NCBI RefSeq assembly: GCF_003590645.1 | Contig: NZ_CP031834.1 | Coordinates: 2,542,501 to 2,606,500 of the forward strand | DNA length: 64,000 nucleotides | Source of the DNA: Mesorhizobium sp. DCY119 | GTDB lineage: Bacteria; Pseudomonadota; Alphaproteobacteria; Rhizobiales; Rhizobiaceae | Reading direction: 5' to 3' | Part shown: one piece after another, positions 1-8,023 of the stretch | Position numbering within the stretch: the first letter of the stretch is position 1 | Layout of the letters: the number at the start of each line of letters is the position of its first letter | Translations under genes and position numbers: made by a program | Notes under the pieces: model-generated | What the model saw: only the letters and a program-made list of their open reading frames with translations | What the model was told of the DNA's origin: nothing | Database searches by the model: none

Positions 1-1541
1 GGATCGTCCTCGGGGTTGATCAGTTCGAAATCCGTGCCGGGGCGAATGCGCAAGCCGTAGCGCCGCAACCGGACATCGATGACATTCGGGCGGCCAATAA
101 GGATCGGCTCGGCAATGCCTTCCTCAAGCACCACCTGTGCGGCGCGCAGCACGCGCTCGTCTTCGCCGTCGGCATAGATGACGCGTTTGGCCGTCGACAT
201 CTTCGCAGTGGAAAACACCGGTTTCATGACAAGGCCGGAGCGGAAGACGAAGCGGTTGAGCCGGTCGATATAGGCCGGAAAATCGGTAATGGGTCGCGTT
301 GCAACCCCGGTGTCGCAGGCAGCCTTTGCAACCGCCGGTGCGATTCTCAGGATCAGGCGCGGATCGAACGGCGAGGGGATCAGAAAATCGGGTCCGAAGA
401 CCGGCGTCTCGCCGGAATATGCACGCGCTGCGACGTCTGACGGTTCCTCGCGGGCAAGGGCTGCGATGGCGCGGACGGCGGCCATCTTCATGTTTTCATT
501 GATAGCGCTGGCGCCGCAGTCGAGTGCACCGCGGAAGATGTAAGGAAAGCACAGTACGTTGTTGACCTGATTGGGGAAATCCGACCGACCGGTGCAGATC
601 ATGGCGTCCGGCCGCGCCGCGCGAGCGACTTCCGGCATGATCTCCGGCGTGGGGTTGGCAAGTGCCAGGACAAGCGGCTTGTCCGCCATGTGCTTCAGCA
701 GTTCAGGCTTCAGAACGCCTGCAGCAGAGAGGCCGAGGAATACGTCCGCGCCGCCGATGACATCCTCAAGCGTGCGCGCATTGGTGTCCTTCACATAGGG
801 GTCTTTCCAGCGGTCCATCTCGTCCAGCCGCCCCTTGTAGGCAACGCCGAAACGGTCGGTGACCCAGATGTTTTCCACCTTGGCGCCAAGCGAAACCAGG
901 AGGTTGAGGCAGGCAAGCGCTGCCGCACCAGCACCCGACGTGACGATCTTGATGTCCTCGATCTTTTTGCCGGCGAATTCGAGACCGTTCAGCACCGCTG
1001 CCGCAACGATGATCGCGGTGCCGTGCTGGTCGTCGTGGAAGACCGGGATTTTCATCCTAGCCTTCAAACGCTCCTCCACCTCGAAGCACTCGGGAGCCTT
1101 GATGTCTTCGAGGTTGATGCCGCCGAAAGTCGGCTCAAGTGCCGAAATGGTCTCGACCATGCGGTCGATCTCAGGCGCGTCGATCTCGATGTCGAACACA
1201 TCGATGCCGGCGAATTTCTTGAACAGGACGGCCTTGCCTTCCATCACCGGCTTGGAGGCGAGGGGACCGATATTGCCCAGGCCGAGCACGGCAGTGCCGT
1301 TCGAGACCACGCCGACCAGATTGGCGCGCGCGGTATAGTCCGCAGCCGTTGCGGGATCGTCCCTGATCGCGAGGCACGGTGCGGCGACGCCTGGCGAATA
1401 GGCCAGCGCCAGGTCGCGCTGATTGCCTAGGGGCTTGGTTGCCTGGATCTCCAGCTTTCCCGGCACCGGGTATTTATGGAAATACAGCGCCGCCTCTTCG
1501 AAATCGGAACGCGCCGCATCGTTGTTTTTTTCGTTGTCCAT
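1..1541 (-). CDS. maeB: NADP-dependent malic enzyme, hybrid malic enzyme/phosphotransacetylase-like (3' end outside window)
   Basis: Oxidatively decarboxylates malate to pyruvate, feeding acetyl-CoA and gluconeogenesis during growth on C4 acids. About 513 codons are present. The reading frame starts at an ATG at 1541 (MDNEKNND) and runs off the left edge. Early conserved blocks are seen: [11 protein letters not shown], a GVAAPC block, [13 protein letters not shown], and FHDDQHGT. The Rossmann segment (SGAGAAALA) and the [11 protein letters not shown] block follow. The last hundred or so residues enter the C-terminal phosphotransacetylase-like domain ([18 protein letters not shown]), so this is the long MaeB type of about 760 residues. 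It is transcribed in the same direction as the SDR gene upstream but is separated from it by a hairpin. Family assignment is firm; preference for NADP over NAD is inferred from the family. Confidence 0.93.
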   Translation of the reverse strand, partial: MDNEKNNDAARSDFEEAALYFHKYPVPGKLEIQATKPLGNQRDLALAYSPGVAAPCLAIRDDPATAADYTARANLVGVVSNGTAVLGLGNIGPLASKPVMEGKAVLFKKFAGIDVFDIEIDAPEIDRMVETISALEPTFGGINLEDIKAPECFEVEERLKARMKIPVFHDDQHGTAIIVAAAVLNGLEFAGKKIEDIKIVTSGAGAAALACLNLLVSLGAKVENIWVTDRFGVAYKGRLDEMDRWKDPYVKDTNARTLEDVIGGADVFLGLSAAGVLKPELLKHMADKPLVLALANPTPEIMPEVARAARPDAMICTGRSDFPNQVNNVLCFPYIFRGALDCGASAINENMKMAAVRAIAALAREEPSDVAARAYSGETPVFGPDFLIPSPFDPRLILRIAPAVAKAACDTGVATRPITDFPAYIDRLNRFVFRSGLVMKPVFSTAKMSTAKRVIYADGEDERVLRAAQVVLEEGIAEPILIGRPNVIDVRLRRYGLRIRPGTDFELINPEDD

Positions 1542-1626
1542 GGTTGCGGTTTAACCCCGTATTCGATCGTTTCGACTGTGTTTTATCATGCGATTCCGGT
1601 TTTTCGAGGCGGTCCGTGAACGAAAA

Positions 1627-1661
1627 TAACTGGAATCGGGAAGATCCCATGATTCCAGTTA
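1627..1661 (-). terminator. Hairpin downstream of the SDR gene
   Basis: An 11-bp perfect inverted repeat (1627-1637 with 1651-1661) encloses an inner GGG/CCC pairing. On the minus strand it is followed by a T-rich stretch (TTATTTTCG). It lies between the stop of the SDR gene at 1707 and the start of maeB at 1541, so it probably ends SDR transcripts before maeB. Confidence 0.55.
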
Positions 1662-1706
1662 CTTGCCGTCAGAATCTCGCGAAATGAATCGGCTGGTGAA
1701 TTCCCC

Positions 1707-2486
1707 CTAGAAGGCGCTCACATAGAGCCCGCCATCGACGGGTATGTTCTGCCCGGTGAGATAACCCGCGTGAACCGAGCAGAGAAAGGCGCAGATCTGG
1801 CCGAACTCTTCCGGCGTGCCGAGGCGTTTGGCCGGAACGTCGGCGCTGATACGCGTCTTGCGCTCACGTGATGCTTCGGGCGACTCGACGCTGCCTGGCT
1901 CGTGCGGGCCACGAAGCCGGTCTGTGTCGAGCTTGCCCGGAAGCATGTTGTTGATGGTCACGTTGCGGTCGGCAACCGTGCGGGCAACGCCAGCCAGGAA
2001 CGATGTCAGGCCGGCACGCGCGCCCGACGACAGATCAAGGCCGGGAATCGGCACATAGACCGACAGCGACGTGATGTTGACGATACGGCCGAAACCGCGC
2101 TCGGCCATGCCCCCGACCACGGACTGGATGAGCTCGATCGGCGTGATCATGTTGTTGACGACGCCGTCGAGCATTTTCTGCCGGTCGAGTTCCTTGAAGT
2201 CGCGGAAGGGCGGCCCGCCATTGTTGTTGACCAGAATGTCGGGTGCGGGGGCTGCCGCCAGCAATTGCTTCTGAACCTCCGGGTCGGAAACGCTGCCCGG
2301 AACTTCGATAACCTTCACGCCAAAGCGGTCGCGAATCTCCTGCGCGGTTTTTGCCAGGATCGCCGCGTCGCGTCCGTTGACGACAAGATCGCAGCCGGCT
2401 TCCGCCAAGGCGATAGCGCAGCCGCGTCCCAACCCGCGACTTGATGCGCAGACGATCGCTGTCTTTCCCCGAATGCCGAGATCCAT
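1707..2486 (-). CDS. SDR family oxidoreductase with atypical active site
   Basis: A 259-residue Rossmann-fold protein of the short-chain dehydrogenase/reductase superfamily. The start is taken as the ATG at 2486 (MDLGIRGK), which has a GGAGAAAG ribosome site; a longer upstream frame exists but runs into the divergent promoter. The N-terminal nucleotide motif is ASSRGLGRG, the NNAG-like motif is NNNGGPP near residue 90, and the C-terminus ends with the typical GQNIPVDGG block. The catalytic serine block (NITS) is visible. The expected Tyr-x-x-x-Lys is replaced by a DLSSGARAGL segment. Substrate unknown. Many rhizobial relatives are annotated 3-oxoacyl-ACP reductase, but the missing Tyr/Lys makes that uncertain. 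It is divergent from the phosphoesterase gene at 2608. Confidence 0.85.
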   Translation of the reverse strand: MDLGIRGKTAIVCASSRGLGRGCAIALAEAGCDLVVNGRDAAILAKTAQEIRDRFGVKVIEVPGSVSDPEVQKQLLAAAPAPDILVNNNGGPPFRDFKELDRQKMLDGVVNNMITPIELIQSVVGGMAERGFGRIVNITSLSVYVPIPGLDLSSGARAGLTSFLAGVARTVADRNVTINNMLPGKLDTDRLRGPHEPGSVESPEASRERKTRISADVPAKRLGTPEEFGQICAFLCSVHAGYLTGQNIPVDGGLYVSAF

Positions 2487-2607
2487 GATGTGCTTTCTCC
2501 GATTTGCAGGCGGCCAACCTATCGCGCCGGTGACGCAGACCGCAACCGTCATACGCCTGTTGCATGAATCGGGGCATAGGCTGCGCGACAGCAACGGAAC
2601 AGAACCC

Positions 2608-3429
2608 ATGTCCGGCGAAGCACCTCGCGCATTCCGCACCCTGTTCATTTCTGACGTCCATCTGGGCTCCAAGCCGGCCAAGGCTGAGTTCCTGATCGAT
2701 TTCCTGCGCCATCACGAGGCGGAGACCATCTATCTCGTTGGCGACATCGTCGACGGCTGGCGGCTGCGCCGGTCGTGGCACTGGCCGCAGACCCACAATG
2801 ATGTCGTCCAGAAACTGCTGCGGCAGGCCCGCAAGGGTACCAACATCATCTACATCGCCGGAAACCACGACGAGTTCCTGCGCATGTTCCAGGGCGTGCA
2901 TTTTGGCGGCATCGTCGTTGCCGACCGCGCCATTCACGAGGCTGCGGACGGCAAGCGCTATCTCGTCATTCACGGCGACCAGTTCGACACGATCGTTCAC
3001 AATGCCCGCTGGCTCGCCTATCTCGGCGACAAGGCCTACGACATGGCCATCATCGTCAACCGGGTCGTCTCGCGGGCGCGGCGTCTGTTCGGCATGCCGT
3101 ACTGGTCGTTCTCGTCCTGGGCCAAGGTCAAGGTCAAGAAGGCGGTGAATTTCATCGGCGCCTTCCAGGACGTCCTGACCGAGGAAGCGCGCCGTTCGGA
3201 TGTCGATGGCGTCATCTGTGGTCATATCCATCACGCGGTGATCGAGGATTTCGGCGACGTGCGGTACATCAATACGGGCGATTGGGTTGAAAGCTGCACA
3301 GCGGTGGTGGAGCATTTCGACGGTTCGATGGAAATCCTGTGGTGGCCGCAGGTTCAGGCAAAAGCTCCGGCCGCCGAAACAACTTTTGTGCCGACGGTAA
3401 TCGAAGGCGGCGGCGTCAAGGCAGCCTGA
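2608..3429 (+). CDS. LpxH-like metallophosphoesterase (putative UDP-2,3-diacylglucosamine diphosphatase)
   Basis: A 273-residue calcineurin-like phosphoesterase. Metal-binding motifs are in order: DVHLG (about residue 17), GDIVDGW (about 44), GNHDEF (about 83), a central HGDQFD, and GHIHH near 200. These match the UDP-2,3-diacylglucosamine pyrophosphatase family acting at the inner membrane in lipid A synthesis. The start is the ATG at 2608 (MSGEAPRAF); the frame is open further upstream, but those codons overlap the SDR promoter region. Many alphaproteobacteria use LpxI for the lipid A step, so this paralogue may act on a related substrate. Fold and metal site are firm; exact substrate is inferred. 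Confidence 0.82.
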   Translation: MSGEAPRAFRTLFISDVHLGSKPAKAEFLIDFLRHHEAETIYLVGDIVDGWRLRRSWHWPQTHNDVVQKLLRQARKGTNIIYIAGNHDEFLRMFQGVHFGGIVVADRAIHEAADGKRYLVIHGDQFDTIVHNARWLAYLGDKAYDMAIIVNRVVSRARRLFGMPYWSFSSWAKVKVKKAVNFIGAFQDVLTEEARRSDVDGVICGHIHHAVIEDFGDVRYINTGDWVESCTAVVEHFDGSMEILWWPQVQAKAPAAETTFVPTVIEGGGVKAA

Positions 3430-3758
3430 CGGGCAATCGACCATGTTTAGAGATCTGGCAGACGGGCGCCGCAAGCGCGCCGAAGGCTTGCCACTGCATG
3501 CTCCGGCGTCATCGATGACGCCGCAACCGGCAAGCAGGCGCGCCATGCGACTTGGCGTGCTCGGCAATCATCAGGGCCACCAGCCGGCAGTGCGGAACGC
3601 TGCAGCGCAGCCAATGGTTTTGCCGCGGAGCCATAAGCGCCTGGCGCAGGAAATGGCTGGACCAGGACGTTTCGCAGCCATCCTCACCGTGTTAAGTGAG
3701 CCAGCTACGCGGCTGAATCTTTTCGCATGAGTCGCGCTACCTGGACTGCGCGCCCTCA
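3430..3758. other. Gap of 329 bp without a confident gene
   Basis: Open frames exist on both strands (3443-3730 plus; 3571-3765 minus) but have no recognisable domain or ribosome site. A third minus-strand frame is open from about 3691 to a TGA at 3509-3511. Its tail (LMIAEHAKSHGAP) reads like protein, but I find no start codon before it, so it could be a gene remnant. The promoter of the MFS gene probably lies at the right end. Confidence 0.4.
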
Positions 3759-4973
3759 ATGTCATTGCCGCCGCTCTCGCCTGAACAGCTCGTCAAGCCG
3801 CGTCATTTCGAACTGCGCATTTCGCTGATCTTTGCGGCTCTTTTCATTCCGCAGGGCGTGCATCTTCCTTATTTCCCGTTGTGGCTGGAGGCAAAAGGCT
3901 TCGACGCGGAGAAGATCGCCATCATCCTTGCCGCACCGATGTTCCTGCGCGTCGTCACCACGCCGTTCATCTCGGCCATGGCCGATGAGGCGAAGGATCG
4001 CGCCAATGTGCTGATCGTGATGGTTGCGGCGGCGCTGCTGATCTCGGCGGGCTATTTTTTGCCACCCACCTATGTGACCGTGCTCGGCGTTTCGCTTGCG
4101 CTGGCGGTGGCATGGACGCCGCATGCGCCTCTTACCGATTCATTGGCGCTTTCAGGCGTCAGGCGTTTCGGTTCTACCTATGCCAATATGCGAATCTGGG
4201 GCTCGGCGGCCTTTCTCGGCGCCAATCTTGCCGGTGGGGCGATCCTGTCGTTTACGGGTGCTGAGGCCGTGCCGGTGATGATTTCCATCGGGTTGGTTGG
4301 AATCCTGGCAGTATCGTTCATTGCTCCCCGTATCGGGCGGCCACGGCGCGCATCCCCGCTCTCTGCGGTCGATATTCAGGAATCGGCGCCAAAGCTTCTC
4401 AACCGCTATTTCGTGTTCTTCGTCGTTGGAGCCGGCATCATCGTTGCCAGCCACGGCTTTCTCTACAGCTTCATCTCCATTTATTGGAAATCGATCGGCA
4501 TCAACGACACGGTGATCGGCTTGCTGTGGGCCTCTGCGGTTGTGGCCGAAGTCGGCATGTTCATGATCTTCACGCGCATCTTCGGCAGGATGCGGCCGCC
4601 GACGCTGCTTCTGATGGCGGGGTTGGCGGCGATTGTCCGCTGGCTTGCCTTTCCGCTGATCTGGCCGCTGGGGCTTGGCGTCGGCGGCTTCTTCGCCGTC
4701 CAGTCGCTTCATGCCTTTTCCACGGCTCTCATCCTGATCGGCGTGCAAAAGCTGATTGCCGAAACCGTGGCGGAGGAGCGCACCGGGGCCGCCCAGGGCA
4801 TTGCCTTCTTCGCAAACGGCCTTTCGATGGCGACAGTGACGCTGGTTTCCGGACCGCTTTACGGACGCCTCGGCATTGGCGGCTTCTACGTTATGGCTGC
4901 GGTTGCGATGGTTGGACTGGTCTTCATAGCGCTTGCGGCAAAATCAGCCCCAGAGCGCCGCATCCGGCGGTGA
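3759..4973 (+). CDS. MFS transporter (3-phenylpropionate/H+ symporter-like)
   Basis: A 404-residue polytopic membrane protein with about 12 predicted hydrophobic segments. The N-terminal FIPQGVHLPYFPLW block is typical of the MFS_1-like/HcaT branch, whose best-known member carries phenylpropionic acid. The central loop (about residues 188-210) is basic, as usual between the two six-helix halves. The start is the ATG at 3759, although its ribosome site is weak. The last 30 bases overlap the 3' end of the convergent dipeptide epimerase gene. Substrate not determinable from sequence. Confidence 0.85.
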   Translation: MSLPPLSPEQLVKPRHFELRISLIFAALFIPQGVHLPYFPLWLEAKGFDAEKIAIILAAPMFLRVVTTPFISAMADEAKDRANVLIVMVAAALLISAGYFLPPTYVTVLGVSLALAVAWTPHAPLTDSLALSGVRRFGSTYANMRIWGSAAFLGANLAGGAILSFTGAEAVPVMISIGLVGILAVSFIAPRIGRPRRASPLSAVDIQESAPKLLNRYFVFFVVGAGIIVASHGFLYSFISIYWKSIGINDTVIGLLWASAVVAEVGMFMIFTRIFGRMRPPTLLLMAGLAAIVRWLAFPLIWPLGLGVGGFFAVQSLHAFSTALILIGVQKLIAETVAEERTGAAQGIAFFANGLSMATVTLVSGPLYGRLGIGGFYVMAAVAMVGLVFIALAAKSAPERRIRR

Positions 4974-5927
4974 GACCTCAGAACCCCGGTAAAGCAGTCC
5001 GGGCTCCCGGTCGCGCGCCAGAAGCAGGGGACCGTCGAGGTCGACGAAGTCTGCGCTCTGCGCCAGAAGCACAGCCGGCGCCATAGCCAGCGATGTTCCG
5101 ACCATGCAGCCGACCATGATCGAGAAGCCCAGGTCCTTGGCGCGGTCGCGCAGCGCCAATGCAGCGGTCAGGCCGCCGGCCTTGTCGAGCTTGATGTTGA
5201 TCGCGTCGTAGAGGCCGGCGAGTTTTTCGAGATCGTCGACGCCATGCACGCTCTCATCGGCGCATAGCGGGACGAGGTGAGGAACCTGGCGCAAAATGCC
5301 ATCCTTGCCGACCGGTAATGGCTGCTCGATTAGCGCGATACCGAGTTTGGCTGCAGCGGCAAGGTTTTCGCGGATGTTCTCGTCCGTCCAGCCTTCATTG
5401 GCATCGAGGATGATTCGGCTGTTGGGTGCTGCTTCGGTGACGGCGCGAATGCGGGCAATGTCGTTGTCGCCGCCGATCTTGACCTTTAACAGCGGTCGGC
5501 CGGCATTCTCGCGCGCCTGCGCCGCCATGGCTTCGGGCGTTCCGAGAGACAAAGTGTAAGCGGTTTCGAGCGATGTCGGCGGGGTCTGAGAAAGCTCCCG
5601 CCACACCGGGTTGCCCGACGTCTTGGCCTCCAGATCCCACAGCGCGCAATCCACCGCATTGCGGGCGGCACCTGCCGGCATCGCATCGATAAGTGCCTTG
5701 CGACCCATGCCTGCCGCTATTGCGGGCGCGATTGCCTCAATAGCATCACGAACGCCTTCCATGGTCTCGCCATAACGCTTGTAGGGAACGCATTCGCCCC
5801 GCCCGACGAAACTACCATCCGATATCGTGCAGACGATGACTTCCGCTTCGGTCTTTGAACCGCGCGAGATTGTGAAGGTGCCGGCGATCGGAAATCGCTC
5901 GGCATTGACCGAAAGGACACGCGCCAT
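4944..5927 (-). CDS. L-Ala-D/L-Glu (dipeptide) epimerase, enolase superfamily
   Basis: A 327-residue muconate-lactonizing-enzyme-type enolase superfamily member. The catalytic K-x-K is in LLKVKIGG (about residue 151). The metal ligands are in LDANEGW, IEQPLP and CADES, and the second catalytic lysine is in NIKLDKAGG. The SLAMAPA and DGPLLL blocks near the end are typical of Ala-Glu epimerases. The enzyme interconverts L-Ala-D-Glu and L-Ala-L-Glu during recycling of murein peptides. The start at 5927 (MARVLSV) follows a GGAGAAG ribosome site; the frame is open further upstream but those codons overlap the mlaE region. The 3' end overlaps the MFS gene by 30 bp. Another murein-recycling gene, anmK, lies at 47.6 kb. 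Confidence 0.9.
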   Translation of the reverse strand: MARVLSVNAERFPIAGTFTISRGSKTEAEVIVCTISDGSFVGRGECVPYKRYGETMEGVRDAIEAIAPAIAAGMGRKALIDAMPAGAARNAVDCALWDLEAKTSGNPVWRELSQTPPTSLETAYTLSLGTPEAMAAQARENAGRPLLKVKIGGDNDIARIRAVTEAAPNSRIILDANEGWTDENIRENLAAAAKLGIALIEQPLPVGKDGILRQVPHLVPLCADESVHGVDDLEKLAGLYDAINIKLDKAGGLTAALALRDRAKDLGFSIMVGCMVGTSLAMAPAVLLAQSADFVDLDGPLLLARDREPGLLYRGSEVSPPDAALWG

Positions 5928-6005
5928 ATTTTTCTTCTCCGCCAGTCGGTGCAGCACAGTTCGAGAAAGTGACAGACTCTGAATGACGGGATAAGACAGG
6001 CCGCA

Positions 6006-7181
6006 ATGTTGTTCAATGGCGGCAAGGAAACGAGCGCAATAGAGGAGGCCGGTCCCCGCATCACGGAGACGGGGAAAGGCGACGCATTGTCCTACGCCTT
6101 GTCCGGAGCCTGGACAACGCGCACCGTCGCCTTGATAGACGCCGATGTGCGAAAGATCGAAGCCCGGAAGGGCGCGGGCGCAATGACGCTCGATCTTTCC
6201 GGCATCGAAAGGATCGATACCGCCGGTGCCTGGCTGGTCGACCGGCTTATCAGATCGGCTGAGGCGCAAGGCACGAGCGCGAAGCTGGAAGGCGAGAGCG
6301 AAGTCGCGTCCATCCTGCTCGGGGCGATCCGCGAGGCCTCCGACAAGGCCGGTGACGATGCCGTAGCAACCCGCCCGAACTTTATCATCGCGATACTCGA
6401 AAACATCGGCCGCGGCGTCTACGCCATGCTGGACGATTTCCTTGCGGCGATGAGCATTCTCGGCTCGACGATCCGCGGCGCCCAGATGAAGCTCGGGCGC
6501 GGGCATGGCGTCAATCTGGCGGCGATCTTCAACCAGATCGATCGCATGGGCGTGGGCGCGATCCCCGTCGTGGTGCTGATGTCTGCCATTGTCGGCGCCA
6601 TCGTCGCCCAGCAGGGCGCGTTCCAGCTTCGCTATTTCGGCGCCGACATCTTCGTCGTCGATCTGGTCGGCATCCTGGTCTTGCGCGAGCTGGGCGTGCT
6701 GATGACGGCGATCATGGTCGCTGGCCGCTCCGGCAGCGCGATTACCGCCGAAATCGGCTCCATGAAGATGCGCGAGGAAGTGGACGCGCTGAAGGTGATC
6801 GGCCTCAATCCGGTCGGCGTGCTGGTGTTTCCGCGCCTGGTCGCGCTCGTGATCGCCTTGCCGTGCCTGACGATCGCCGCGAATTTCGCGGCACTCGGCG
6901 GTGCCATTCTCGTGTCGTGGCTCTATTCCGATATTTCACCGGCCGCGTTCGTTGACCGGCTGCGTCTCAGCATCGACCTCAGCACCATTTTTGCCGGGCT
7001 GATCAAGGCGCCGTTCATGGCGATGATCATCGGCATTCTCGCGTCGGTCGAAGGTCTGAAAGTCGGCGGCAGCGCCGAATCGCTCGGCCAGCACGTAACT
7101 GCCTCTGTGGTGAAATCCATCTTCATCGTCGTCATTCTTGACGGGATGTTCGCGATCTTCTTTGCGGCCATCGATTTTTAA
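6006..7181 (+). CDS. mlaE: Mla/MCE ABC transporter permease with N-terminal STAS domain
   Basis: A 391-residue protein. Residues about 20-115 form a STAS domain (MTLDLSGIERIDTAGA is the typical strand-helix), and residues about 130-391 are the MlaE/YrbE permease with several hydrophobic helices and the AGRSGSAITAEIGSMK motif. In Escherichia coli the STAS protein MlaB is separate; here it is fused to the permease, as is common in rhizobia. The complex moves phospholipids between inner and outer membranes. First gene of a four-gene operon, with the ATPase starting 4 bp downstream. The start at 6006 has a weak AGG site about 7 bp upstream. Confidence 0.93.
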   Translation: MLFNGGKETSAIEEAGPRITETGKGDALSYALSGAWTTRTVALIDADVRKIEARKGAGAMTLDLSGIERIDTAGAWLVDRLIRSAEAQGTSAKLEGESEVASILLGAIREASDKAGDDAVATRPNFIIAILENIGRGVYAMLDDFLAAMSILGSTIRGAQMKLGRGHGVNLAAIFNQIDRMGVGAIPVVVLMSAIVGAIVAQQGAFQLRYFGADIFVVDLVGILVLRELGVLMTAIMVAGRSGSAITAEIGSMKMREEVDALKVIGLNPVGVLVFPRLVALVIALPCLTIAANFAALGGAILVSWLYSDISPAAFVDRLRLSIDLSTIFAGLIKAPFMAMIIGILASVEGLKVGGSAESLGQHVTASVVKSIFIVVILDGMFAIFFAAIDF

Positions 7182-7184
7182 GGG

Positions 7185-8009
7185 ATGGCGATGACGCGCG
7201 AAAACTCGACCAGGGAGAACGGGGACGCTGCGGCGCCGACCGACGATATCGTGCTGTCGGCGCGCGACATCACCGTCGGCTTCGGCGACAAGATCGTGCT
7301 TGAAAATCTGTCGCTCGACATAAGGCGCGGCGAGATTCTTGGCTTTGTCGGCGCTTCGGGCGCGGGCAAGTCGGTTCTGCTGCGCACCGTGCTGGGGCTG
7401 AACCAGAAGCGCTCAGGAACGATCAAGCTTTTCGGCGTCGACGTCGACAAGGCAAGCGATGCCGATCGCATGAAGCTGGACATGCGCATGGGCGTGCTGT
7501 TCCAGCAAGGCGCGCTGTTTTCGGCGCTTACGGTGCTGGAAAATGTACAGGTGCCGATGCGTGAATATCTCGACCTGCCGAAGCGGCTGATGGACGAACT
7601 GGCGCTGCTCAAGATCGAGCTTGTCGGCCTGCCGCGGGACGCAGCAGGCAAATTCCCGTCCGAACTTTCTGGCGGCATGATCAAGCGGGCAGCACTCGCG
7701 CGTGCATTGGCGCTGGACCCGGATCTCGTCTTCCTCGACGAGCCGACCTCCGGACTTGATCCTATTGGTGCTGCCGATTTCGACGAACTTGTCGCCAAAT
7801 TGCGCGACACGATGGGCTTGACCGTCTACATGGTGACTCACGATCTCGACAGCCTGTTTGCGGTGTGTGACCGAATTGCCGTACTTGGCAAGAAAAGGGT
7901 TCTGGTGGAAGGGACGATCCAGAACATGCTTGAAAGCGACGAGCCGTGGGTCAAGTCTTACTTTCGAGGCAAGCGCGCACGGCAGATCGATATGGCTGCA
8001 AGGGCATAA
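7185..8009 (+). CDS. mlaF: Mla/MCE ABC transporter ATP-binding protein
   Basis: A 274-residue ABC ATPase. It has a Walker A motif GASGAGKS at residues 56-63, a Q-loop (FQQGALF), the signature LSGGM, a Walker B segment LVFLDEP, and a switch histidine in MVTHD. The SGGM(I)KR variant of the signature region is typical of the MlaF group. It energises lipid transport together with the STAS-permease upstream and the MCE protein downstream. It starts 4 bp after the permease stop; a second in-frame ATG at 7191 is also possible. Confidence 0.95.
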   Translation: MAMTRENSTRENGDAAAPTDDIVLSARDITVGFGDKIVLENLSLDIRRGEILGFVGASGAGKSVLLRTVLGLNQKRSGTIKLFGVDVDKASDADRMKLDMRMGVLFQQGALFSALTVLENVQVPMREYLDLPKRLMDELALLKIELVGLPRDAAGKFPSELSGGMIKRAALARALALDPDLVFLDEPTSGLDPIGAADFDELVAKLRDTMGLTVYMVTHDLDSLFAVCDRIAVLGKKRVLVEGTIQNMLESDEPWVKSYFRGKRARQIDMAARA

Positions 8010-8023
8010 AGTAAAAGGCGGGA

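Noticed and set aside
2035-3567. 510-codon minus-strand frame spanning the phosphoesterase and SDR genes
   Set aside because: It runs through the promoter between two divergent, recognisable genes and matches no family.
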